Assembly: GCA_907163345.1 (NCBI GenBank)
Contig: CAJQUN010000141.1
Coordinates: 992,001 to 1,056,000 of the forward strand
DNA: 64,000 bases
Direction: 5' to 3'
DNA from: Haberlea rhodopensis
Taxonomy: Eukaryota; Streptophyta; Magnoliopsida; Lamiales; Gesneriaceae
Part shown: positions 11,992 to 24,400 of the stretch, piece by piece
How positions within the stretch are numbered: position 1 is the first letter of the stretch
Layout of the letters: each line of letters opens with the position of its first letter
The notes under the pieces: model-generated
Seen by the model: the letters and a program-made list of their open reading frames with translations, nothing else
Databases searched by the model: none
Told to the model about the DNA's origin: nothing
Made by a program: the position numbers and the translations under genes

Positions 11992-13329
11992 ACATCTCCA
12001 AACTTATCTCTTGATCGTTCTCGAGCAAGAGTGAGAATCAAAATGTAGAGTTCATTTCAATACTTCATCTGAATCAATTCGTAACTCAATTGTATAGCTC
12101 AGAAACCTCACTTACACAAAAACAAGAATCCATCCAAAAATCAAACAATATGTGTTTTCTCCTAAGCTAAGCAACACATCGTAAAATCGTAACATGTGTG
12201 TGCTATTGTCAATCTCAAGCATCTTGCAGATCTCTTAGATCAAATATAGCTAATCAAATCAAATTCAAGATTATCGTCGAGCATCCCATAGACCTACTTT
12301 CAAACAACTTCTCCACTAATATAGTTTACTCCCTAGACTTGTATCAAAAGGTCTTTAAAAGCTTTTTATGTTAGGCCTTGGTGTCGGCTACAAGAAAAAA
12401 TAGGATTAACATAAAGAAAAGAGTATGAAAACAATTTTCGCACAATACGAGTTTGTTCTCTTCTTCTTTTTCAGCCTTGACCCACTTGGGTCTCATTTTT
12501 TCTTTCTTTTGTGCCATTTTCGTGAAGCACTTCCTATTCTTTTCTTTCATCTCTTTCATAGCATTTTTCTTTAAGCTCGTAAAAATATAATAATTTGTAT
12601 GCATCTAATGAGATTCATTATTCTCCTTTAAGGTATGAATAAAAATTCAATTTAGGCTCATAAAAAGGTAGAATAATGAGTTTATGAACAGATGTCGAAT
12701 GTGGGCTCATTGTATACAAATCATACATCGGTCTTTTTCAATAAGGCTCAAAGGGACACTAAGGAATGATGTAAACTAGGTGAGGTTGAAAGACTCAATT
12801 GTTACAAAGATCACCTAGATCATCTCCAAGTCAAGTTTATAAGTAATTTTTTTGCCACAAAGTGTCATCTAGTAGGTTCTAGGATAACTCTAAGATGCTT
12901 AAGACAAATCATCGAGTTCACAACAATTATCAATATATGCAATCCCCCAGATCATGACTCAATGTATTCAATGATATTCCTCATCATTGACATGCTAACT
13001 CAACAAATGATATTCACATACATGTCCAGAAATTTGAAGGACTCAAGTTCAGATGCAAAGTATGGTCAATTTCATCATGTAACAAAGTCACTACTATAAC
13101 TACATTTTTTCTCAAGTTTGAGCTCACACTCATAAAAAAAAATATAGTTTTAGGTGCTGAAGAACAACGCACATAACTGTTTCAGTATATAGCCAGCAAG
13201 AACAAATGATCAGTGCATTGCCCTTAATGTACATAAATGTGATGCCCGATATATTCTGCATTTAGTTAATATTTTAAATGGCAAATATATGTCAGCCTAC
13301 CAACCACCTGACACTCCAATAGAAGATGG
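11992..13329 (-). mobile_element. Probable non-coding 3' internal region of the Tat-like element
   Basis: This stretch follows the LTR start on the minus strand. It has no reading frame with domain content. Tat-type elements often carry long non-coding sequence between pol and the 3' LTR, so this is a plausible remnant. The right border is where copia-like sequence begins and is not precise. Confidence 0.3.
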
Positions 13330-14040
13330 TCTGAAGTTATGTTTTGAGACAAGTCAACACCGGTAGACAAGGGGAGATATCAAAAACTCATTGGAAGACT
13401 AATGTACTAACTCACACAAGATCATATCTCACTTACACGCTAGGTATTGTTAGTCAGTTCATGCATAATCCAGGTGAACAACATATGAATGCAGTGATGC
13501 GCATTTTAAGGTATCTAAAATCTACTCCTAGCAAAGAAATCATGTTCTCTAAAAACACAAACAAGTAAAACATCGAGGTATATAACGATGATGGCTGGCC
13601 GGAGCAGTTGATGATAGAAGATCAACTTCGGGATATTTTACCTTTGTAAGTGGGAAGGAGCAAAAAACAGAGTGTTGTTGGCAAATCAAGTGCAGAAGCC
13701 GAGTATGGACGAATAGCCTTATGAATTTTTGAAACACTATGGTTGAAATTTCTCTTACAAGACATAGGCTATTGCCAAAAACAACCAATTCAGCTATACT
13801 GTGACAATAAAGTTGCATGTGATATAACTCATAATCAAGTTTAACATGACCGTATAAAACATGTTGAGGTTGATAGGTTCTTCATTAAGAAAAACTGGAT
13901 GAAAAAATTATGGAGTTGTCAAAGATTCGGTCAGAAGATCAGTTTGGTGATATCCTTATCAATGTGGTATCCAATCGGATATTTTCAAAGTTCTTAGACA
14001 AGGTGGCCATGTGTAATACATATGCACCAACTTGAGGGGG
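13330..14040 (+). pseudogene. Ty1-copia pol remnant, RT C-terminal end and RNase H
   Basis: Broken copia reverse transcriptase and RNase H sequence. Recognisable pieces include LTYTLGIVSQFMHNPGEQHM and ILRYLKSTPSKEIMF (about 13426-13555), then an RNase H block around AGAVDDRRSTSGYF in a shifted frame, and a final HNQV/KHVEVDRFFI segment near 13830-13890. Several frameshifts and stops break it. A polypurine tract CTTGAGGGGG (14031-14040) and an LTR start TGTTGAGATTATC (14041) follow, so this is the 3' end of a plus-strand element. Confidence 0.75.
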
Positions 14041-14222
14041 TGTTGAGATTATCAACTGATAGTAAAAGATATACATTGATATTATTTCCTTAATAAAAGT
14101 TTGTATAAATCTAGAGATTGTGTAGGAAGATTTTTAGAATTCTGATTGGGGATTCAAGCTTATTTATACACTGTATGCTATCAACAAAATAAATGAATAA
14201 AAAATCAATGAATGTATAAAAC
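14041..14222 (+). mobile_element. Partial 3' LTR following the copia remnant
   Basis: It begins TGTTGAGATTATCAACTG directly after a polypurine tract. It runs into sequence matching the RNase H gene on the other strand at about 14223, so the LTR is truncated or rearranged there. No second LTR is present. Confidence 0.45.
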
Positions 14223-14425
14223 CATTATGAAATTTCAACCAGAGTGTTTTAAAAATTCCTAAGGCTTTTCCTTCATACTCAGCTTCTGCACTTGATTTGG
14301 CAATTCTTGCTCCTCCATGTAACTAAGTTTCCACTTATAAAGGTAAAATATCCTGAAGTGAATCTTCTATCATAAACTGTTCCGGCCCAGTCAGCATCGG
14401 TATATACCTCAAAATTTTGGATTAT
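14223..14425 (-). pseudogene. Inverted second copy of copia RNase H fragment
   Basis: Read on the minus strand it gives TDADWAGTVYDRRFTSGYFT and then AKSSAEAEYEG in a shifted frame, the same RNase H segment found on the plus strand at about 13565-13765. The two copies form an imperfect inverted repeat of about 195 bp with some 460 bp between them. A 21-bp block CGGCCCAGTCAGCATCGGTAT, trimmed here to start CGGCCCAGTC, occurs at 14383-14403 and again at 14430-14450. Confidence 0.7.
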
Positions 14426-14740
14426 ATATCGGCCCAGTCAGCATCGGTATTATTGTCTAGACACATTGGTGTTATTTGGTACATGATACATGGATGATAA
14501 AAAGATGTTGATGATTAATATGAGTGATAAAAAAATTGTAAAATATATGTAATTTATGTAGTGTGATTAATCATATGGTATTTGGTACATGGCTGAGTGT
14601 GAGTTGAACAATTAATGAGTGTGAGTTGAAGGATCTTATAATGTGATGGCATAGGAGGAATGAGCAGGGGAGAGATGTGTATATGACAGATAGGAATGTA
14701 ACGGATGGGAAGTGGGAAGATGGGTAGATAAGTTGGCATT
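14426..14740. other. Unclassified insert between copia fragments
   Basis: About 315 bp of purine-rich sequence lies between the inverted RNase H fragment and the truncated copia gag-pol. It starts with the second copy of a 21-bp block (14430-14450). TTTGGTACATG occurs twice (near 14475 and 14581), and GAGTGTGAGTTGAA occurs twice (about 14595-14631). No terminal inverted repeats or coding frame are evident. Confidence 0.4.
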
Positions 14741-17547
14741 GGTCAAATTACAATGATACTGCTGAAGATAGGATGGAGGATTTCGAATGCGAGTGGTGCG
14801 ACGTAGGTGGGGAGTACCAGTGAATGGATTGAAACAGAGCTATTGTCGTCCATGGACTCTGGAGAGGAGAGGATGATGATTCGAGCGGGGGGTGATGATG
14901 AAGGATTTGTGGGCGGAGAAAATGGCATGGGATTGAGGTGAGTAGGAGGAATATTGAAGTCTGGTATTGCAGGAGGAAGGGAAATCAAAGGGGAATTTGA
15001 AGTATCTGTGGAGACTTTAGAATGATCAAAGGAAACACTTGTTCGAAGAAAATGACGTCCCTGGAAACATGGACACTTTGAGTGTCTAAGTTAAAAACTT
15101 TTTATCCTTTAAAACCAACTGGATATCCAATGAAAATGCATTTTTGTGCTCGATGGTGGAACTTGGTTCTTTGGTGTTGAAGAGTGGAGATGTAGCATAA
15201 AGAACCAAAGACACGTAGATGTGAGTATGAAGGTATCGAACCAAGCAATATTTCATGAGGAGTTTTGTTTTGAAGGAGAGGTGTTGGGATTCGATTGATT
15301 AAGTATGTGGCCGTTAAAATCGCATCCCCCCAAAACTGCAATGGTAAAGAAGCTTGGAATAAAAGTGCCCTAGCAACATTGAGAAGATGTTGGTGTTTAC
15401 GTCCACAATACCATTTTGTTGTGGAGTGTAAATACAAGACTTTTGGTGAGTAATCCCGTTAGAATTATAAAAGGTAGGCATATGGAATTCAAGCCCATTA
15501 TCAGTACGAATTTGTTTGAGTTGGGAGTTGAATTGAGTTCGTATTAGGTGCACAAAATTTTGTAGAATTGATCGGGTCTCAGATTTAAATTTCATTAAGT
15601 ACACCCATGTCATTCTACTGTGATCGTCAACAATGGTGAGAAAGTATTGATGGCCATTAATGGATGGTTGTGAGTAAAGACCCCAAATATCACAGTGAAT
15701 TAAATCAAAGAGACAATATGAGACGCTGTTACTGGGGGAAAAAGAAATTTTTCGTTGTTTGGCACGTTGACATATATCGCAATAACCATGGAGTTCGTTA
15801 CAAGGGATATCAGCATTATATGATCTAAGTAACTGCATTCTTTGTTTTGAAAGATGGCCTAATCTTAAATGCCATAGAGTAGAGTCTTGAGTCACAGCTT
15901 GAAGGGCTTGAGGCAGAGAGTGTGGCTGTACTGAGGGAAGACTACTGGCTTGAGCCTTAGGAGTGGAGAGTAAGTGGTAGAGCCCATGGTGAGATTTAGC
16001 TAGTCCAATCGTCATCCTAGAAGATTGGGCCTGTATATAGCCAAGATCATTGAGAAAAGTAAGTGAAATAGAAGGATCCTTGGTGAGTTACTTACGGAGA
16101 GAAGATTGAATTTAAAAGAAGGCACACATAGTGCATCAGTGAGAGTGAGATGTTCAGATAACTGAACTGTGCCTTTATGAGTTGCTGGAGTTTTGGTGCC
16201 ATTGGGCAAGTGCACGAATGTGTTGTAAAGACAGATTTTAGAGGAAAACAAATCTGGTGAACAGACCATGTGATCGGTGGCTCCCGTATCAATGATCCAT
16301 GAATGAAGATGAAAAGTGGAATGTGGCAAAAGTGTAGTGTAAGTAAAAGATTTTATACCTGCCATATTGGAGTGATGATGTATGAGCGATGAGGATTCTG
16401 GGAAGGGCGGAGGATTGGTGGGACGAGGCTGCTGAGCATCAACAGTATTGAGAAGTGCCATGATCCTCTGAAGTTGGTCTTGAGTGAGGGAAACAGAAGC
16501 ATTTTCCAGTGCTGGTTGAGGTTCTGGCAAAACAACATTATTAGCAAATGTTCGAGGTTTAGAGCGATGATTACCAGTTGGAGTATTCCTGGATTTGGTG
16601 AACTTGAAATTTGCAGGGAAGCCGATGAGTCGATAGCAAGTCTCACGAGTATGCCATGGTTTACCACAATTATCACATCGGATCTCATTGGGTTTAGAAT
16701 TATGGATGGCAGCCAGGGTAGATGACTCCATCGTAGGTGTGAGGACAGCCTTGACTTGACGTTGTCGTTCCTCCTGTAAGACCATGGCAAAGGTCTGGTC
16801 TAATGTAGGTGTTGGAGTCAGCAGCAAGATTTGCCCCTTGATTCCTTCATAAGAGTCATTCAATCCCATGAGGAATTTAAATACATGATCTGATGTCTGT
16901 ATGTCTCCAACAGTGCGAAGGGCATGGCAGGTGCAATGCCCATAGGTACAGCAAGGAAGAGGGCGATAATTGCGTAATTCTTCCCACTTGGCAGTAAGAC
17001 TCGTAAAGTAGTCACTGACAGACATGGCGCCTTGATTCAAACAACTCAGTTGTTGCTGGAGTTGATAGATACATACATTATCTGGTTGGGAAAAACGAGT
17101 ACGTAATTTATCCCAGACTTCCTTAGCGGAATTGATATACAGGATGTTTGAAGCAATTTCTCTGGTGACAGAGTTCAAGATCCAGGAAAGAATGAGGTTA
17201 TTACATCTCAGCCAAGGGACAAATAAAGGACTATCTATTACTGGAGTAGCAATGGTGCCATCGAGAAAAACCAGCTTGTTTTTAATGGAAATGGCAAGAG
17301 TGAAAGCCCGATGCTAGGTAACGTAATTGGGACCTGAAAGTGGAGGGGAAATGATGATAGTGTTTGTGGTATCACTAGGATGAAGATAGAAGGGTTGGCT
17401 AGGGTCTTCAGTGGGTGTGGGATATGTGTGTATTCCAGACAAGAGTGATGGTGATGGTGTTTCTTCAGCCATGGCGTAGAAATGGCGAAGAACAAAGAAG
17501 GATCTTAGTAGGATCAAGTTATTGTTACTTGATCAGCTCTGATACCA
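14741..17547 (-). pseudogene. Truncated Ty1-copia gag-pol (gag, protease, integrase; RT and RNase H lost)
   Basis: Minus-strand copia polyprotein, starting near 17473 (MAEETPSPS). Order seen: gag with the HPSD...LSGPNYVT start, a nonsense codon at 17314-17316, the main gag part to about 16600, zinc knuckle CDNCGKPWHTRETC, protease motif WIIDTGATDHM (near 16290), integrase zinc region H-LGHLSKQRM...CDICQRAK and catalytic core with DIWGLYS and RTDNGLEFH (15500-15750), then a linker. Sequence ends abruptly at about 14741, at a motif near IRNPPS-type linker sequence, before reverse transcriptase. Frameshifts occur near 16015 and 15400. It is dead. A primer-binding site TGGTATCAGAGC on the minus strand (17536-17547) joins it to its 5' LTR. 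Confidence 0.85.
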
Positions 17548-17824
17548 TGTTAAATATATTAAACGTATCTCCATTGAAGTGTTTTTGATTGATAGATGAA
17601 TGATAATGAAGAACACGTAAAAAGAAGAAGACGAAGATGGAAACTTTCTGTGCTTATGAATGAAGAACAGAGAAGAGTTTGTGATGATTTCCACTGAATG
17701 AATAAATGATGAAAAACTTAATTACAAACTAGAATGCCTATCAACTATATATATGAAAACAGAAAGCTAAAAACTACTAATTCACATGTGCAATGTTCAC
17801 ACAATGCATGCACAACCCCTAACA
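17548..17824 (-). mobile_element. 5' LTR of the truncated copia element (277 bp)
   Basis: On the minus strand it begins TGTTAGGGGTTGTGCATGC at 17824 and ends ATATTTAACA at 17548. The tRNA-Met primer-binding site TGGTATCAGAGCTGATCAAG follows at once. The TG...CA ends and the PBS fix both borders. The matching 3' LTR is absent from the window, in line with loss of the RT/RNase H half. Confidence 0.85.
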
Positions 17825-18214
17825 AACTTTCCCTCTAAAATGCAAAGATTCCAAAGAATGTTCTAGGTGTTGATTTCATTCTTTCATTCTATTCTCTGTG
17901 TCTCAGATGCACGGCTGTTTATCTTGTGCATCTCTATCCTTTTCTTCTTATTTTGACAGGGGAGGGGAAATTAGGATTTTGAGTAATTAGTGTAATTGGG
18001 AAAATCATCACATGCATGAGGCTAGTTTGGTCATAATTAAATTAGAATTGTAAATGAGGTTATTTTCCAAACTAAAATAGTTAGAAGGTCAAAAATCTAA
18101 GAACAAAATGGATGAGGGCAATATTTCCAATTGTCCCAATTGTTGCTGCCAAAGAAATTTGGAGAAAATCCCACTTTACCCTTGTTCGAAGTAATTACTA
18201 CATTAGTCTCCAAC
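17825..18214. other. Spacer right of the copia LTR
   Basis: No gene or repeat that I can name. It is AT-rich, with a C/T-rich stretch near 17875-17960. Confidence 0.4.
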
Positions 18215-18850
18215 TATGATACATGGGTACTCTTAAAAATCACTCGGTGCAATGTCAGACACTTCTTGGACACCCACGCCACGTGGTGTGTCCTCAATTT
18301 TATTAAAAAAATCAAATCGGACACCCGTGGCGTACACTCCCCTCAAAATCGGACACCCATGTTGGCCACGGTCGATGGGCGTGTCCGACACATAAAGGAC
18401 ATTTTTGGGTGTTAATTGTACAATTTAAAAATATTTTGGCTAAAATGAAATTTAGACGTGTTAGTTAAAGTTTATGTTAATTGAAGTAATATATATTTGT
18501 TGTTAATATGAATAATGTTATGATGATTTCGATGACATATATTTATATATATTATTTTTGAATTTGGTAAGAATATTTTTGGTGTTATTTTTCATTTGGA
18601 TATGTTTGTTAAACTTTATATTAATTAAATTAAATGTAGGTATTAGTATGAGTGATACTATGATGATTTCAATAACATGCATTTATTTATATGCTTCTTG
18701 AATTTTGTAATAATATTTTTTTGATTTTACATGATCTTATAATTTAAAAAAATGTGAATTTTAATATTTATAATATAATATATATATATATATATATAAA
18801 CGTGTCACGACCGTGTCGTATCCTGAAAATTTTGAAAATATGTATCATAC
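18215..18850. mobile_element. Possible non-autonomous DNA element with short inverted ends
   Basis: The left end CTATGATACATGGGTACTC (18215) and the right end read on the other strand (AGTATGATACATATTTTC, near 18850) share TATGATACAT. The interior repeats GGACAC(C/T)C motifs (18265-18400), and ACGTGTCACGACCGTGTC lies near the right end. No transposase frame is present. The inverted match is short and I could not confirm a target duplication, so the call is tentative. Confidence 0.3.
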
Positions 18851-18947
18851 TGTTCATACATGGCAACAAAGAAATTAGGGTCATCGGCACAGGTAACTTC
18901 TGAGGAGAGAAGCTAGAACCCGTTGCAATTGGTAACTCTCCTTCGTC

Positions 18948-18952
18948 TGCTG
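18948..18952. repeat. Left target-site duplication TGCTG
   Basis: TGCTG immediately precedes the 5' LTR and is repeated at 27071-27075 after the 3' LTR, proving that 18953-27070 inserted as one unit. Confidence 0.95.
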
Positions 18953-19327
18953 TGTTAGCATAAAATACCCAGCAAGCCAAACGTTGGCCCGATGGGCTTT
19001 ATGAGCCCTAGCCCACTTAGCTGTCTCATGAACATTATAAATATAAGGTTCACTCTAGGGTTATAATCTTCCATTCAATACTCTCATAAGTCGTCATCAC
19101 ACTAGCACTGGTGTCGTGCTTGTAGATCTGGTCAGGTTGATTGGACTCGAGGATCACCGCCGCAGATTGATTTCGCTGTTCATCGGTAATTCTTTTTTCG
19201 TGCATTTATATTGATGTTTGCATAATAATACATGAATCAGGGGCGATCGTCCGTCCCCGGGTCAGATCTGTTTACTGTTTATTTTCCGCTGCGTTTGGAT
19301 CTGGCGCCGGGGTACGGAAACCCAACA
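18953..19327 (+). repeat. 5' LTR of the young copia element
   Basis: Starts TGTTAGCATAAAATACCC and ends GGAAACCCAACA. A TATA-like ATTATAAATATAAGG lies near 19033, so transcription probably starts shortly after. It is identical to the 3' LTR except at two positions close together (19242 and 19244). Confidence 0.97.
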
Positions 19328-19328
19328 G

Positions 19329-19344
19329 TGGTATCAGAGCCAGG
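19329..19344 (+). promoter_or_regulatory. Primer-binding site for initiator tRNA-Met
   Basis: TGGTATCAGAGCCAGG starts two bases after the 5' LTR. It is complementary to the 3' end of initiator tRNA-Met, the usual primer for minus-strand DNA synthesis in plant copia elements. Confidence 0.95.
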
Positions 19345-21417
19345 TTGCGTTTTGATTCATGTATGTGATAATTAATTTTTTTTTATTAGATCGTTCCCAA
19401 TATGCTGATCGTTTTTTTTTTCTTTTGAAATCAATCTGTCCAAAAAAAAAAAAAAAACGTACACTGTTCATCGTTTTTGTTATCGATTTTCCGGCAGCTC
19501 GCGCGGCGGCACACGCGGCGGAGAAGTGTTCTCCACCACCGTGCGTCGCCTACGAATGACTGCGCTTCACTGTTCGTCACGTTCAGTGATTTATCGCGCA
19601 AAAGGGGTCGCGAGAAGCCACTGTAATTTTTATTTTCCCAGAAACCATTCGCGTCCGATTTGTTCTCGTTTCTCCGCGCCGAGTTGCTTTATCTTGTAGA
19701 GAACTCGATGTGCGCGGCTCCAGATCGGCGAGATGAAGACAGCGGCGCGAGATGAAGGCGGCGGCGCGAGCTAGGGTTTCTGAAACCCTAGCCGCCGCGC
19801 CTGTCATGGTGGGGATGGAGATGAACAGTGCCATAACCCTAATTTTCGATTTCAATTAAAAAAAAAAAAAAAAATTATTTTTATTAAATCCGAAAATTGG
19901 GTATTTTGGGTTGAAATTGATTTTCTAATTTTGGATCCAAATTGTTTGGAGTCCATAAATTATTTTGAGTCATTTTAGATGTTTTTATCCGGATATTGTT
20001 TTTGAAGAATAAATCATAAACTTAATTAATTAAAAATATGATTTTTAATTTATTAAGTGTAAAATAGAGATTTTACATATTAATTGCAAATTAGATGGAA
20101 ATGTTCCATTTAATTTATTTTCAATTAACCTTATGATTTGAAAGGTAAAATATAGATTTTATCAATTAGTTGAAGTTTAATTAATTAGAAATTAAATAAA
20201 ATTGTTTTATTTAATTTTTAATTTTATTTTCAACTAATGATGCGATTAGTGGGAAACGATAGAATAAATTAATTATTGTGCTCTAATTACATGTGATGTA
20301 ATTAGTACAAATTACATATGATGTAATTGTTTAGTTTAATTACATATGTTGTGATTGAATGATGGATGATTACGGGCCTTGACCAATGTGTTTAGGTGAA
20401 TGCTTAGGTTTTTTATTATTTCATTATTTTTGTGATTTTGGTTTTCGGGCCTGCGAGCCTGCTCTCTCTATTTTCTGATGTATCCCACCCCGGTTTTGTA
20501 TCCCTATTCTCTTGTTTGCACGATTTAAATGTAAAAACTTTAGAATTAGTGGGAGATCGAGATTGAAGATGGAGCATCAAGAATCAAGACATGTATAATG
20601 GAAGCAAAAATGTAATAGGATTGCATTACATACCTGCATAACCTTAGACAGACTTGTGATCCACGTATGGCTCACGTGGATCAATTAGGAAAAGGCCGCA
20701 ATCGTCCATATTTATTTATTTTATTATGCATGCGATGTATGATAATTTTTGTTTCTATGTTTTATTAAAACATAGTTGCATGAATCCGGCAAACAAACAA
20801 TCAAGCACTTGATGAGATTTTAAAATAAATTAAATCCCTCTTTTGAATATGATTCAAAAATTTAATATCAAACTGATAAGGGGAGCTCAAAAGGGTTTGT
20901 CGCTTCCTGTCTTCCATCAACAGTTAAGCCATGAGACGCTACTTGTGTCATATTGCCTTACTCACCCACGTGGGGGGCATTTGGCATGAGAAAGCTGTGT
21001 GTTTAACTGCCACTTAATTAAGGGTGCGGTTATGTTAACCTTTTAGATTACTCACCCACGTGGGGTCTTTTGGGCGTGACATTGCCATCCGTGGGATGGG
21101 TTAGTTTGACGTGAGAAGGCATAATTGTCCTGCCCACGTAGGGTTATGCCAATCGCGAGACAAATATCTTGGGGATTGCATATGATGCAATTGTGATCTA
21201 CCTTTAGTATCATAAAGCCGGTGGGCCCACGTCCGGGGTTTTCATGAGCTAGTTGGACTCCAAGCCCACTAAGAAAATATGATTTTCCGTTCATTTGTCA
21301 TGAGGGTGATGAATTCGAAAAATTTAGTGGGAGCATTCAATAACAAAGTCCATGTTTTTGAATTAATTAATAATCAAACGATTTGCTTATATTTTCTGTT
21401 TATTTTTCAGTATTAAA
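19345..21417 (+). other. Long untranslated leader of the copia element (about 2.07 kb)
   Basis: No gag frame opens until 21418. The stretch has a GC-rich part (19490-19810) with GGCGGCGCGAG repeats, A-rich runs (19857-19874), and an AT-rich part with a repeated TACATATGATGTAATT motif (20285-20360). It also has four copies of a (A/G)CCCACGT(G/A)G-type block at 20968, 21056, 21134 and 21227 (the last one diverged). Long leaders of this kind may hold RNA packaging or translation signals; that is inference. Confidence 0.7.
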
Positions 21418-24400
21418 ATGGCCAAGAATCCGATTGCATCTATTCTCGATACAAACAAATTAACTGGGCAAAACTACAATGATTGGCTAAGAAATTTGAA
21501 AATTGTTCTGGATTCTGAAAAATTGACGTATGTGCTTACAAAGCTACCCCCTGGAAAGGTTCCTGAGGGTTCGACTCCTGATGAGATTGAGACTGTCCAG
21601 AAATGGAAGGATGACGATCTCAAAACGCGATGCTATATGATGGCATCAATGTCGAATGAACTTCAGAGACAGCATGAACATATGAACCATGCCGCCGAGA
21701 TTCATACTCACCTGCAAGAGTTGTATGGTGAGCATACTCGTTCTCTACGTTACAGTGTTGTCAGAGACCTATTCCGTGCCCATATGAGGGAAGGGTCTTC
21801 AGTCCAAGCTCATGGATTGAAGATGATAGGTCTTATTGAGAAACTTGCTAGCTTAGATACGATCTTGGAGAACGAATTGGCGTTGGATGTGATCCTTCAG
21901 TCTCTACCAGACTCATTCAAACAATTTGTGGTGAACTTCAACATGCACAAAATGGAGTGCACACTTGCAGAGCTTGTCAATATGTTGACTACTGCTGAGG
22001 CTGCTATGAAAGAGGAAAAGCCTGTTCTGTTGATTAATTCTTCTTCTAAATCCAAGAAGAGTTCTTGGCCTAAGAAGAGGAAGGATACTGGGAAGCGTTC
22101 TCAGCCTGCACCACAAAAGAAAAAGACTAAGGGGCCGACTGCGTCAATTAATGAAGAACAAAAATGCTTCCATTGCGGCAAACATGGGCATTGGAGGAGA
22201 AACTGCAAGGAATATCAGGATCAGAAGCGTTCTGGACCAGGTATATTCTTTGTTGAAGTTAATGTTTCCATTAGTTCAGCTTCTTGGGTATTGGATACCG
22301 GTTGTGGATCACATCTGTGTAATAATATGCAGGTCATGACAAGAAGCAGCAAGCTACAAAATGATGAGATCTTTTTGAGGCTTGTAAATGGTGCAAGGGT
22401 TGCAGCCACATCTATTGGAAAAGTTAATTTAGCTCTAGATTCTGGTTTTGATTTAGTTTTAAACGATTGTTTATTTGTTCCAGACTTGATTAAGAACATT
22501 ATTTCTATTCCTGTTTTGGATAGAGAAGGTTTTTCTTTTAATATTTCAAATGGGATTTGTCATATTTTAAAGAATGGTTCTATTATTGGTTCTGGCACTT
22601 TGTTAAATGATCTGTATGATTTAAAACTAGCTGATACACCGGTTTGCTTTCAACAAATGGGAAAACGTAAGGCTGATAATCTATCTCCTGCAAATATTTG
22701 GCATGCTAGACTAGGTCATATTTCTAAGGGAAGGATGAGTAAATTGATGAGTGAAGAATTGTTTGATTCATCAGACTTGGATGCACTTACCACTTGCAAC
22801 TCCTGTCTCAAAGGAAAAATGACCAAAAGACCTTTTGGTGGTCATTCTGAGCGAGCCAAAAATCTATTGGATTTGATCCATTCAGATGTTTGTGGGCCGT
22901 TAAGTGTTAACGCACGAGGAGGATATTCTTACTTCATTACATTTATCGATGATTATTCGCGATATGGGTATGTGTATCTCATAAGATACAAGTCTGAAGC
23001 TTTTGAAAAGTTCAGAGAATTCAGACATGAAGTGGAGAAACAACTAGGTACAAGTATTAAAGCACTTCGATCTGATCGGGGTGGTGAATACTTGAGTACC
23101 GAGTTCATAGATTATCTTAAAGAGAATGGGATTCTCTCTCAGTGGACACCGCCCGGAACACCACAACTTAATGGTGTTGCTGAGCGAAGGAATCGGACTT
23201 TATTGGATATGGTTCGATCGATGATGAGTTGCACTGGACTTCCAATGTCGTTTTGGGGCTATGCGCTTGAAACTGCATGTCATTTGTTAAACAGAGCTCC
23301 TTCAAAAGCTGTTACTTCTACCCCATATGAGATATGGAGTGGGAAGTCACCAAATTATAATTATTTAAAGGTTTGGGGTTGCGCTGCTTATGTGAAGCAG
23401 ATGGTGGATGACAAATTGGATATGAGATCTATATTGTGTTATTTTGTGGGATATCCTAAAGAAACTAGAGGTTATTATTTTTATAACCTACGGGAACAAA
23501 AAGTGTTTGTTTCCAGAAATGCTACATTCTTAGAAAATGAGTTTCTGAAGAATATAGATGGGAAGGATATGAATCTTGAAGTAGTTCAAGAACCACAAAT
23601 GTCTACCCCAATGGAAGCAAGTAAAATTTCTGAACCATCAATTGAACCAGAAGTACACGCACCAAGGAGATCTGAAAGGGTTTCAAGAGCTCCTGATAGA
23701 ATGAATCTACTCCTTGAAAGTAGTCAAGATATAGACCATGGATATGATCCTTGGACTTTCAAGGAGGCGATGTCAGATATTGATTCGGGACATTGGCAAG
23801 ATGCCATGAAATCTGAAATGGACTCCATGTACTCCAATAAGGTATGGACCTTAGTGGATCCTCCTGTGGGAATTGTTCCCATAGGTTGCAAATGGATCTA
23901 TAAGCGAAAGCTTGGGGTGGATGGAAAGGTGATTACCTATAAGGCACGTTTGGTTGCAAAAGGTTATACTCAAAGGCAAGGAGTTGACTATGAGGAAACT
24001 TTTTCACCAGTAGTGATGCTGAAGTCTATACGGATTTTATTAGCAATATCTGCATATTATGACTATGAGATATGGCAAATGGATGTGAAGACTGCTTTTC
24101 TCAATGGTGACATTGATGAAGAAATTTATATGAAGCAGCCAGAAGGCTTCACATCCATTGGGAGTGAGCAAAAGGTTTGCAAACTCCAGAGGTCCATTTA
24201 TGGGCTAAAGCAGGCGTCCCGAAGTTGGAATATCCGTTTTGATAACACTATCAAAGAGTTTGGTTTTGTTAAAAATCCGGAAGAAGCATGCGTTTACAAG
24301 AAGGTTAGTGGGAGTGCGGTTACATTTGTAGTGCTTTATGTCGATGATATCCTACTCATTGGGAATGATATAGGATTGATGAAATCGACTAAAGCATGGT

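Noticed and set aside
14743..14988. Independent Pro/Ser-rich gene
   Set aside because: It is the linker region downstream of copia integrase on the same strand and continues the broken polyprotein.
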